Assembly: GCA_020722685.1 (NCBI GenBank)
Contig: DYKH01000044.1
Location: 1 to 39,357, forward strand
Length of the DNA stretch: 39,357 bases
Direction: 5' to 3'
DNA from: Caldithrix sp.
Lineage (GTDB): Bacteria > KSB1 > UBA2214 > DYKH01
Position numbers and translations under genes: made by a program. The first letter of the stretch is position 1; each line of letters opens with the position of its first letter. Positions 1 to 7,345 of the stretch are shown here, piece after piece. The notes beneath the pieces were generated by a model. The model saw only the letters and a list, made by a program, of their open reading frames with translations, was not told the origin of the DNA and ran no database searches.

Positions 1-349
1 AGGCGACGACCTCGGTCCATGAGGTGCCATTATCGGCGGAGTACTCGATCTTGACGTTGCCGGAGGTATTGACGGAAGTCCAGGTGATGTCGTGCACGGA
101 GCCGACCTGCCAGGTTTCCCCGCCGTTGGGACTGGTCACGGTAATAGCCGGAACCGCAGAGATGGTAAAGACGGCATCGCTGACATCGGAGGGTGAGCCG
201 TCCACGTCGGTCACTCTCACCAGAGCAGTGGTCGTGGGCGTATTGGGAACGGTCCACGAATAACTGCCATCATCGGTGGTGGAGGCGACGACCTCGGTCC
301 ATGAGGTGCCATTATCGGCGGAGTACTCGATCTTGACGTTGCCGGAGGT
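1..349. repeat. 282-bp tandem Ig-repeat unit with near-identical 67-bp blocks
   Basis: Bases 1-67 reappear essentially unchanged at 283-349, a period of 282 bp or exactly 94 codons. Sequence after the block (68 onward versus 350 onward) is clearly diverged. The block encodes the VKIEYSADNGTSWTEVVA core of the Ig-like repeat. A related, less similar copy lies in the gene at 4260-6320. Confidence 0.8.
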
Positions 350-961
350 CCCGATAGAAGTCCACGTAATATTCTGGCTCGTGCCGACCGTCCAGTTTTC
401 GCCACCATTTGGTGAAGTAACGGTGATGCCGGGAGCATGAACCGTAACCGACCCGTCATTGACGGTTAGAATCGTAAGCAAATTCTTAAAGGTCGAGGCA
501 GAAGACATGGCTGAGTAGGCCAAGTCAAGGACACTTGTTCCAGGGGCAAAAGCCTTTAGTCTGATATTGATAATATTGATGGCCCCAGTAGTGCCTGTAG
601 GATTGGCATCACTAAATCTTATGATACCGGTGGCGGAGTCTGCATCATTGACAGTTGGGCTATCCCATCCAGTGGTGGAACCGCCGCTCCAACTGACAAA
701 TTTCAACACTGCCGGATCCCAGGTCAAGCTACCGGTGTAGCTGCCAAGCTTGTTATCCGGAGGATCGACATTTGTCATGTCAATATTAATTGCCACATCA
801 ATCTGCTCGCCAACCAGCGGGTCCGAGTTAGAAGGGACCGCCTCCGAAGTTACTGATCCCGTCTGCGCAAACATTGGAGTGCTGCCCAGCAAAACGCCGC
901 CGAGCAGGGAAAATAGCAGAATATGCAAATATCGTTGCCAGAACGTGTGCGACAGTTTCAT
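1..961 (-). CDS. Exported cohesin-domain protein with Ig-like repeats (partial, 3' end off window)
   Basis: The reading frame opens at an ATG (959-961, minus strand) with a GGAGGT ribosome binding site at 968-973 and runs off the left edge after 320 codons, so the C-terminus is unseen. Residues 1-32 form a signal peptide ending in MFAQ. Residues about 35-170 resemble a cohesin domain (VGEQIDVAINID, GSYTGSLTWDPAVLKF, GIIRFSDANP). From about residue 178, Ig-like repeats start with ITVTSPNGGENW and contain GNVKIEYSADNGTSW, as in the Kre9/Knh1-type family PF10342. Two repeats of 94 residues are visible. It is the last gene in the window of a minus-strand run of four exported proteins. A cohesin would be expected to bind dockerins, and two upstream genes encode them. 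The missing end could carry a T9SS sorting domain as the neighbour at 1048-1839 does, but this cannot be seen. Confidence 0.85.
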   Translation of the reverse strand, partial: MKLSHTFWQRYLHILLFSLLGGVLLGSTPMFAQTGSVTSEAVPSNSDPLVGEQIDVAINIDMTNVDPPDNKLGSYTGSLTWDPAVLKFVSWSGGSTTGWDSPTVNDADSATGIIRFSDANPTGTTGAINIINIRLKAFAPGTSVLDLAYSAMSSASTFKNLLTILTVNDGSVTVHAPGITVTSPNGGENWTVGTSQNITWTSIGTSGNVKIEYSADNGTSWTEVVASTTDDGSYSWTVPNTPTTTALVRVTDVDGSPSDVSDAVFTISAVPAITVTSPNGGETWQVGSVHDITWTSVNTSGNVKIEYSADNGTSWTEVVA

Positions 962-1047
962 TGTCTGACCTCCAAGTCAATGGTTATTGCTTCTCCAGAC
1001 TTTGCAAAAACCAGTCTCTTAAGAGAAGGCTGGATTTTGGTGAAAAT

Positions 1048-1839
1048 CTATTTTACCAACATCATCTTGATGCTTTCTCTAAAAGTACCAGCTTCAAACG
1101 AACAGAGGTAGATGCCGGCTGGTACCGTTTTACTGGAATCATCCTTGCCATCCCAGGAAACGGTATAGGTTCCAGCGGCTTTTTGTTCATTGACGAGCGT
1201 TCTTATTTTTTGGCCAACGGAATTAAAAATTTCCAAGCGCACGCGGTGATTGCCCGGAAGTTGATAGGTAATTTCGGTGCTAGGGTTAAAGGGATTCGGA
1301 TGATTCTGAAAAATGGAAAAATCTTTAGGGATTTCGCCAACCCTTATTCCTTGCTCAACGCCCGTAACGGATTCTGCGAGATAGGGCAGAAGGTCGTGAA
1401 ATGTAAGCGCGGCGGCCATGGCTGAAATATTCAGTTTTACGGCACTGCGTGATCCCCGCGAACCAATAACTTCAAATGTCACGTTCAATACATTTACCTT
1501 TCCCTCTGCGCCCCGGGGATTGGCGGCTGCAAAAATCAGTTTGCCTTCGGATGCCTTGGCGGCATTGACAACTGGGCTGTTGAAGCCTTCAGCACTTCCT
1601 GGACTATGATGGAGATACCGTAGTATTTGGTTATCCCAATTTAGCGCCGCCGTAAAACTGCCCAGTTTTTCCGGCAGCCCGCTCAGGTCAATAATAACCG
1701 GCACGACGATTTGCTGTCCTGTCGCTGCCATGTCGTTGGTGGGTTGCGCGGTTGCAGTAATAAGCCCTGACGAAATTGCTCGCTGCGAAAAGAGGGCCAA
1801 AATGAGCAATGGCACAGGCGTCCATTTCAATGTTTTCAT
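1048..1839 (-). CDS. Secreted cohesin-domain protein with T9SS C-terminal sorting domain
   Basis: 263 aa. Start ATG at 1837-1839 with a strong AAAGGAGGT site at 1848-1856. Residues 1-25 form a signal peptide. Residues about 28-150 resemble a cohesin domain (GQQIVVPVIIDLSGL, GSFTAALNWDNQILRYL, GKLIFAAANPRG). After a linker, residues about 174-263 are a FlgD-like T9SS type A sorting domain. It contains the typical FQNHPNPFNPSTEITYQL, followed by VRLEIFNSVGQKIRTLV and SWDGKD, and ends in VPAGIYLCSFEAG. The protein is therefore expected to cross the outer membrane by type IX secretion and stay at the surface or be released. It starts 31 bp after the dockerin-subtilase ends and precedes a second cohesin gene, so it could be a surface receptor for the two dockerin proteins. 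Family calls are firm; the binding partner is inferred. Confidence 0.88.
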   Translation of the reverse strand: MKTLKWTPVPLLILALFSQRAISSGLITATAQPTNDMAATGQQIVVPVIIDLSGLPEKLGSFTAALNWDNQILRYLHHSPGSAEGFNSPVVNAAKASEGKLIFAAANPRGAEGKVNVLNVTFEVIGSRGSRSAVKLNISAMAAALTFHDLLPYLAESVTGVEQGIRVGEIPKDFSIFQNHPNPFNPSTEITYQLPGNHRVRLEIFNSVGQKIRTLVNEQKAAGTYTVSWDGKDDSSKTVPAGIYLCSFEAGTFRESIKMMLVK

Positions 1840-1870
1840 GATCTATTACCTCCTTTGAATTCTGCATGAA

Positions 1871-4183
1871 TTAAGGATTGCATCCGGGACACGGACTGAC
1901 GTTTGCCGGACATCCAGGTTGTCCCACTGGATAAGGAACTGACATTCCGACGTCGTAGGATAAGATGATCAGCGCGTCGGTTGAGTTTACCAACCCATCA
2001 CTATTAACATCACCGCAATTCATAGGGCAAAACTGTGAGACGTCAATGCCCACGTCACAGGAAAGGATGATTAAAGCATCCGTGGAGTTGGCGACGCCAT
2101 CATCGTTGACATCGCCGAGAATGCCGCAATCAACGTGGATGTAGGCTGCTTGGGTCAGGGTATCGGCGCCGCAGGAATTGCTGACCTGCAAGGTGACATC
2201 AAAATCCCCACCGTTGTTGTAAACAACTTGATGTGGGCCTTGTCCAATGGCGGTCGCGGGATCACCGCCGGGGAAATTCCATTGCCAACTGGTGGGATTT
2301 CCAGTCGATTGATCGGTAAAAGTGACGGTTAACGGGCAGTTTCCACTGGTTGGGTCGGCTGTGAAAGCTGCGGTTGGCGAGCCGGAGGTGGTGATATAAT
2401 CGACTTTGGTTTCGGTGTCCGCGCCGCCTGGCCCGGTGACTGTTAGCGAAACGGTGTATGTTCCAACAGAAGTATATTCATGGGAGGGATTTTGCAAAGT
2501 GGAAGTGCCGCCATCACCAAAATCCCACGACCAAGAGGTTATGCTCCCAGTGGAAAGATCGGTAAAGACAACCGTCAAAGGCGTGCAGCCGGAGGTCGGG
2601 GAAGCGCTAAAGTCAGCAACTGGAGCTGCAACACCAGTATTGACGGCGTTAAACGCATTCACGCGTCCTGCGCCCAGTTTGCCCGCGTAAGAGGAATTGC
2701 AGGCGAGAGCGTCAATGTCATCGGCGCTGTCGTAGAGCTGCTGGACGACTTGACTCGCCGTCCAAGTGAGATTCCTAGACCAGATTAAGGCGGCGACGCT
2801 GGCAGCAATGGGAGTGGACATCGAAGTGCCGCTGACACTGGCGATATAGTCGTTTTCCGGATCGCTATGCACGTGATAGAGGCTCCAGATATTGGTGCCA
2901 GGAGCAGAAATATCCACATGCGTGCCATAATTGGAGAAATCGGCTTTGCAATCGTTGGAATCGGTAGCGGCGACGGTAACGATGTCGCTGCGTGCGGACA
3001 TGTAATCGCTGCTTTCAGTACCGTCATTACCAGCGGACTTAAAAATGATGCCACCATTGGCAAGAAAATAGTCTATGGCATCGCCAATGCCGCCGCTCTC
3101 CGAGGATCCCCAGCTACAGGAGGCGATTTTGGCCCCATTATTGGCAGCATAATAAAAAGCTTGGGCGGCAAAATCCATGCTGACAAATCCCAGCTCGAAT
3201 TGGCCTACGCCCGCCGAATAGCCGATGCGGCAGGCCATCACTTTCACCCCATTGGCGGTCGGCTGCAGCGTGCCGTCGCCCCAGCCGCCGGAGGCCGCCG
3301 CCGTGGCATAGGCATTGTTATTGATGGCGCCAACGTTGCCGGCGCAGTGGGTTCCATGGCCATTAAAATCGCGCGGATCGTTATCTGGCACATTGCAGTC
3401 TTCGCCGGTATAGCAGGTAGTAATTCCATCCACAAAATCCCAGCCAATCCAGTCATCAACAAAGCCATTGCCATCGTCATCGACGCCGGCCGCGCCATTC
3501 TTCTCTGTCCAGTTGACCCACATGTTGCCATCCACGTTGGTGGGATCGGAGTATGAGGCATTTGCCCCGCCCAAATCTTTGTGGAAATAACGCACACCCG
3601 TATCAAGAATGGCTACAATTACATTGCTATCACCGGTCTCAATATCCCAAGCCTCCGGCGCATCCATATCAGCGTCGTTAGCTTGGTTCAGATGCCATTG
3701 CCGGCTAAAGTTAGTATCATTGGGAATCGCATCAACCGTGTGAATGCCAATGGGCTGGGCATCTATGACGCCGGCAATGTTCTTATATTCATCGGCCACG
3801 GCTACGGGATCAATCTGTTCAGCAAATTTTATTTTGTACCAGCCAGAGAGATCAATTTCCCTTCCGTTGTAGTACTTTTTCTTTGCTCCGACGAATTGCT
3901 GTCGAATGTGCATGGACCCATAGCGTTGGCCAAGGTTATCCAAGGCGAAGATGCCCGTCGCGCCTTGAGCGAGCGCCGTTTCTTGGAAGCTTGCTACAAC
4001 GGCAGCAGTAAATTTTACCACAATTTCATCGCCAACGTAACCAACAAAGCTTGGCGCATTCCGTCGCTCTATTTTAATAACTTGTGGGTCAGCAGCAAAA
4101 GTCAGAGTCGTAACAAATAGCGAAACCAACAAAGCGTGAAGTGTAAGGTACTTCATTGTGGCCCTCCTCGAATACTTTCGCAT
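1871..4183 (-). CDS. Exported subtilisin-like (S8) serine protease with two PKD domains and C-terminal dockerin
   Basis: 770 aa. The catalytic triad is complete: Asp194 in AILDTG, His276 in NGHGTH and Ser454 in SGTSMSTP, with oxyanion Asn386 in SAGND. An N-terminal prodomain-like stretch (about 35-150) follows a signal peptide. Two PKD beta-sandwich domains lie at about 520-597 (WSWDFGDGG) and 602-685. A type I dockerin spans about 688-748 with two DVNxDGxxNSTDALIIL calcium-binding repeats, followed by a Cys/Pro tail ending CPGCNP. Two starts are possible: 4183, or 4156 (Met10, MKYLTLHALL). Both have GGAGG sites 6 nt upstream, and both keep the signal peptide. The dockerin nearly matches that of the gene at 4260-6320, and the next gene downstream is a cohesin, suggesting display through cohesin-dockerin contact. 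The cleavage target is unknown. Confidence 0.93.
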   Translation of the reverse strand: MRKYSRRATMKYLTLHALLVSLFVTTLTFAADPQVIKIERRNAPSFVGYVGDEIVVKFTAAVVASFQETALAQGATGIFALDNLGQRYGSMHIRQQFVGAKKKYYNGREIDLSGWYKIKFAEQIDPVAVADEYKNIAGVIDAQPIGIHTVDAIPNDTNFSRQWHLNQANDADMDAPEAWDIETGDSNVIVAILDTGVRYFHKDLGGANASYSDPTNVDGNMWVNWTEKNGAAGVDDDGNGFVDDWIGWDFVDGITTCYTGEDCNVPDNDPRDFNGHGTHCAGNVGAINNNAYATAAASGGWGDGTLQPTANGVKVMACRIGYSAGVGQFELGFVSMDFAAQAFYYAANNGAKIASCSWGSSESGGIGDAIDYFLANGGIIFKSAGNDGTESSDYMSARSDIVTVAATDSNDCKADFSNYGTHVDISAPGTNIWSLYHVHSDPENDYIASVSGTSMSTPIAASVAALIWSRNLTWTASQVVQQLYDSADDIDALACNSSYAGKLGAGRVNAFNAVNTGVAAPVADFSASPTSGCTPLTVVFTDLSTGSITSWSWDFGDGGTSTLQNPSHEYTSVGTYTVSLTVTGPGGADTETKVDYITTSGSPTAAFTADPTSGNCPLTVTFTDQSTGNPTSWQWNFPGGDPATAIGQGPHQVVYNNGGDFDVTLQVSNSCGADTLTQAAYIHVDCGILGDVNDDGVANSTDALIILSCDVGIDVSQFCPMNCGDVNSDGLVNSTDALIILSYDVGMSVPYPVGQPGCPANVSPCPGCNP

Positions 4184-4259
4184 CCTTTGCCTCCTTTGTT
4201 GTCAAGAACAGTTAAAGGGGAAAAAAGTCCATCCAACTTTACCAACGATTATTATAGAA

Positions 4260-6320
4260 TCAGGGATTGCATCCCGGACAAGGCGTTACCCCCGCCGGAC
4301 AACCCGGTTGACCCACTGGATAGGGGACCTCGATGCCGACATCATACGATAATATGATCAAGGCATCAGTCGAGTTTACCAAACCGTCGCTGTTAGTATC
4401 GCCGCAATCCATCGGACAGAATTGGGACACATCGATGCCTACATCACAGGATAATATGATCAGTGCATCGGTAGAGTTGGCAAAAGTATCTTGGTTGACA
4501 TCTCCTAACAGTCCCGCCGCTGAGATGGTGAATACAGCGTCGCTTTGGTCGGATGGGCTGCCGTCGACATCGGTGATCCTCACCAAGCAGGTGGTGGATG
4601 GAGTATCGGGTACCGTCCAAGGAAAGTTGCCATCATCGGTAGTGCTGGCAACGACCTCGGTCCAGCTTGTGCCATTGTCGCTCGAGTATTCGATCTTGAC
4701 ATTGCCGCTTGTGCCCGAAGAAGTCCAAGTGATGTCGTGGGAACTGCCCACTTGCCAATTTTCTTCGCCATTGGGGGAAGTGACACTCAAGTTCTCTGTT
4801 GTTGCAGCTTCTGTGATCGTCAAAAACTGGTCGATTGATATATTTGTTAATGTTTGCACAATTCCCGAAGGCCATTCGACCTTTATCTCGCTTATGAGCG
4901 TTGCATCTCCCAAACCAAAATGTGCTCTCAGATCATTATGACTGGCATAGCCGGTCTGTGCAGAAATATCGCGCGTCTGCCAGACTACACTACCATTGAT
5001 CGTGGCTTTGGCTCGTACAACGGCGCCGATGCCAGCTCTGTTGGAGGTAGTTCCTACGCATGTTATAATGATCCAATGATTGGTGTTGCCATTGGTCGGA
5101 CCGTTATTCTTGTAGAGATAATTGGTGTCGCTTCGCGCCGTAAATAAGTCTAAAAAGCCATCATTATTATAATCCGCAAAAGCGGCTCCATAGACCCAAG
5201 TGCAGTCTGTAACGACGCTGGTGCTATTTTTCCCAAATGTCCCATCACCGTTATTAATGTACAAAAAGTTGGTCCAGCCGCTGTCAGGAGGGCCACAATT
5301 GCCAACAAACATGTCCAGATCGGCATCGTTATCAATGTCGCCCCAGCAACTTCCGGTAGAAAAGGCGGCGTCATCAACAATGGGTCCAGCGGTGGTCACT
5401 CGGGTGAAAACGTCTCCGCCGTCGTTCCGATAAAGATAGTTTTGCTCTGGCGCGGGCTCCGATTCGCCATAGTTGGTGATGTATAGGTCAAGGTCGCCAT
5501 CATTGTCGTAATCGCCCCAACTGCAGGCTTGAGAATCCCCGCCGTCAAATATGGCGAGTTTTGTAAAGGTATTGCCTCCATCGTTGCGCCACAAAAAATT
5601 ATTTGCGCCGCTGCCACTTGGTCTAAATAAATCCAAGTCACCATCCTGATCATAATCGGCCCAGGCGAAATCGGCAATAAAACCAGCCCCCTCATCGCCC
5701 ACCAAAGGGATGCCGGTTATATCGGTAAAAGTGCCATCGCCATCGTTGGAATAGAGGGAATTCCTTTCCTTACCGTAGAAACCATTTGTTACAAATAAAT
5801 CCAGAAAGCTATCGTTATTATAATCTCCCCAGCCGCAGCCAACCGAATATTCTTCATCAGTCACTGGCGGTCCTGCAGTGGTGTTCTTAGTAAAAGTGCC
5901 ATCGCCATTGTTTACATATAAGCAATTTTCTTTTGCGGTATCAAAAGGATTATCCGTATTCGTTGTGACATACAAATCCACATCACTATCATTGTCAAAA
6001 TCGCCCCAGGAACAGCTACCTGAAATGAACTCGTCGTTGACAATTGCGCCAGTGGTGATTTTAGTGAATGTGCCATCCCCATTATTCCGATATAAAAAGT
6101 TTTTTTGCTTGGAGCCCGATGCGCCGTTGGTGACATACAAGTCCACGTAGCCATCATTATCATAATCTGCCCAGCCTACTCCTTTGGACATGCCTCTATC
6201 GGCGCCAAATATATGGTGCAATTGGGTAAAAGGGTCTTGAGCATGAAGTTCAGGTAGGCTTGGCCAGCTCAGAAGTGCTAAGGCAAGTAGAGAGACCAAA
6301 GGATGTTTTTGTTGGCTCAT
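4260..6320 (-). CDS. Exported FG-GAP/VCBS repeat protein with ASPIC/UnbV region, Ig-like domain and dockerin
   Basis: 686 aa. Start ATG at 6318-6320 preceded by an AGGAAAGGG site. A signal peptide ends in ELHAQ. Residues about 35-415 hold seven FG-GAP/VCBS repeats, each with WGDYDNDGDLDLYITN-type calcium loops, predicting a beta-propeller. An ASPIC/UnbV segment follows (about 425-505; NRAGIGAVVRAKA, DLRAHFGLGDA, VEWPSG). An Ig-like PF10342 repeat (about 511-596) comes next, then a dockerin (about 603-665) and the same CPGCNP tail as the subtilase. In the first dockerin repeat the usual DxNxDG reads DVNQDTF, so one calcium loop is weaker. Such proteins are usually surface adhesins or carbohydrate-binding scaffolds; no enzyme active site is visible. 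It is the first gene of the minus-strand run, 76 bp ahead of the subtilase and about 560 nt downstream of a strong promoter. Confidence 0.9.
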   Translation of the reverse strand: MSQQKHPLVSLLALALLSWPSLPELHAQDPFTQLHHIFGADRGMSKGVGWADYDNDGYVDLYVTNGASGSKQKNFLYRNNGDGTFTKITTGAIVNDEFISGSCSWGDFDNDSDVDLYVTTNTDNPFDTAKENCLYVNNGDGTFTKNTTAGPPVTDEEYSVGCGWGDYNNDSFLDLFVTNGFYGKERNSLYSNDGDGTFTDITGIPLVGDEGAGFIADFAWADYDQDGDLDLFRPSGSGANNFLWRNDGGNTFTKLAIFDGGDSQACSWGDYDNDGDLDLYITNYGESEPAPEQNYLYRNDGGDVFTRVTTAGPIVDDAAFSTGSCWGDIDNDADLDMFVGNCGPPDSGWTNFLYINNGDGTFGKNSTSVVTDCTWVYGAAFADYNNDGFLDLFTARSDTNYLYKNNGPTNGNTNHWIIITCVGTTSNRAGIGAVVRAKATINGSVVWQTRDISAQTGYASHNDLRAHFGLGDATLISEIKVEWPSGIVQTLTNISIDQFLTITEAATTENLSVTSPNGEENWQVGSSHDITWTSSGTSGNVKIEYSSDNGTSWTEVVASTTDDGNFPWTVPDTPSTTCLVRITDVDGSPSDQSDAVFTISAAGLLGDVNQDTFANSTDALIILSCDVGIDVSQFCPMDCGDTNSDGLVNSTDALIILSYDVGIEVPYPVGQPGCPAGVTPCPGCNP

Positions 6321-6753
6321 GTCACGCCCTTTCCTAAAAAGTGGAATTAGCGATGATATTGTGCAGAAAGACTTTCACGGCTAATGATCTGTCTGGCAAT
6401 GCCAGCATCTAACCATTTAGTGTCCCAAAAGGCCCACCGCACCCCGGTTGAAGAAAGGCGATAGGAGCTTGGCCTTGCCTAACAGTTGTGATTAATTTAG
6501 GAAATACGACAGTCTGCTTTTCGCTGACAATGCATTCTGTTTGCAGCATTGCTCGGAGAAAAGATTCAGGTAATTAGCAGAAGACCACCCAGGAAACACC
6601 AACACGACCCAATCTGCGAATTGATACCCTTAATGTGCTGACGAAAAGATCTTGGTAAACGGCTTGCACTCTATGTGCCTGGTAAGATCATGCTAGACTA
6701 AAGCAGCAGTCCCATTGACGAAGCTGGCAAGTACCCTTCGTGCGAAATCGTTG

Positions 6754-6804
6754 CCAAAACAAAAAGCCGCTTTAAAAGCGCTGTTGGCACTTTGAGGGCG
6801 GCTT
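6754..6804 (-). terminator. Intrinsic terminator (minus strand) in the leader of the dockerin operon
   Basis: The outer stem pairs 6764-6770 (AAGCCGC) with 6798-6804 (GCGGCTT). An inner stem pairs AAAGCGC with GCACTTT around a TGTTG loop with one mismatch. Read on the minus strand, the hairpin is followed at once by TTTTTGTTTT (complement of 6754-6763). Confidence 0.65.
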
Positions 6805-6878
6805 GGAAATTTTCAGCAAATAAACCCCGCTACTTGGCCTGCTAGTGAGTTGTGCAAGATGTTAGACCATTTTTTTCG
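6755..6878 (-). ncRNA. Candidate leader or small RNA between a strong promoter and a terminator
   Basis: On the minus strand, transcription from the promoter at 6885-6913 should start near 6878 and meet an intrinsic terminator at about 6754-6804. This would give an RNA of roughly 120 nt. The dockerin/FG-GAP gene starts only at 6320, so the segment is either an attenuator leader or a separate small RNA. I recognise no known riboswitch or RNA family in it. No credible open reading frame lies between 6321 and 6878. Confidence 0.35.
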
Positions 6879-6895
6879 CGGTCTAATATAACATC
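6858..6895. promoter_or_regulatory. Palindrome over the -10 box, possible operator
   Basis: GATGTTAGACC at 6858-6868 faces GGTCTAATATAACATC at 6880-6895. The arms pair as TTAGACC/GGTCTAA and GATGT/ACATC. The right arm contains the -10 box of the minus-strand promoter, and the left arm lies in the first transcribed bases. It could be a repressor site or the first hairpin of the transcript. Confidence 0.4.
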
Positions 6896-6913
6896 TGTCG
6901 CTCAGAATGTCAA
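6885..6913 (-). promoter_or_regulatory. Near-consensus sigma-70-type promoter for the minus-strand cohesin/dockerin operon
   Basis: On the minus strand the sequence reads TTGACA (6913-6908), a 17-nt spacer, then TATATT (6890-6885). The -35 is perfect and the -10 differs by one base from TATAAT. Predicted start is near 6878. The next coding start on that strand is at 6320. Confidence 0.65.
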
Positions 6914-6950
6914 GAGGAAATTTGGAAAATTTGTGGCAAATTTGGCAATA

Positions 6951-7014
6951 GCTCACTTACAGGGCGCAAGTGAGGCAATTTCCTTCCCAAACTGAGTCTG
7001 GGAAGGAGGTTGCC
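6951..7014 (+). repeat. Double-hairpin repeat element, copy 1
   Basis: Stem 1 pairs CTCACTT (6952-6958) with AAGTGAG (6968-6974) around ACAGGGCGC. Stem 2 pairs 6974-6989 with 6999-7014 over 16 positions, two of them G-U if the plus strand is RNA. A second copy lies at 35795-35859, and the first 29 bases are identical in both. It sits between the two divergent promoters of this intergenic region. Confidence 0.65.
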
Positions 7015-7113
7015 CATCCATGAGTAAGGTATTTCCAAATTTGTGCGAGATTTTGCTCCGCATTGATCAAAGCCGGTCTTCGTGAGTTGGTCTCTTTAAT
7101 TCGACCCTCATGA

Positions 7114-7143
7114 CGAGGTAGCTATCAGCAGCTTCCTACCTCG
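7114..7143. repeat. Inverted repeat upstream of the plus-strand promoter
   Basis: CGAGGTAG (7114-7121) is perfectly inverted as CTACCTCG (7136-7143) across 14 bases, ending 32 bp before the -35 box at 7176. It could be an operator for the now broken downstream gene. Confidence 0.3.
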
Positions 7144-7175
7144 AAATAGGAACAGGATTTGATAAGAAAAAGTCC

Positions 7176-7204
7176 TTGACCTGGGAACAATAATTCGCTA
7201 TGAT
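7176..7204 (+). promoter_or_regulatory. Sigma-70-type promoter facing the glycoside-hydrolase pseudogene
   Basis: TTGACC (7176-7181), a 17-nt spacer, then TATGAT (7199-7204), one mismatch from consensus in each box. A start near 7211 would leave a leader of about 135 nt before the ATG at 7346. Confidence 0.55.
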
Positions 7205-7345
7205 ATGCCAGCATGAGAAAAGCGTACCTGCTTCAGCTTGAAGATATCGAACGCCATGAAAACCTCTTGCCCGCATGAAGGCAGGAAAAATTGCCGGGCG
7301 GAGGGACCTCATCGTTGGTGCAGGAAGGAAAACTGAGGATGGGCC

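Noticed and set aside
2867..3556. 229-codon plus-strand frame
   Set aside because: It is antisense to the catalytic domain of the subtilase and rich in Ile/Ala/Gly as expected of a shadow.
6951..7014. Cyclic-di-GMP (GEMM) riboswitch
   Set aside because: Only a short ACAGGGC string resembles it. The conserved tetraloop-receptor parts are missing and the second copy follows a gene rather than leading one.
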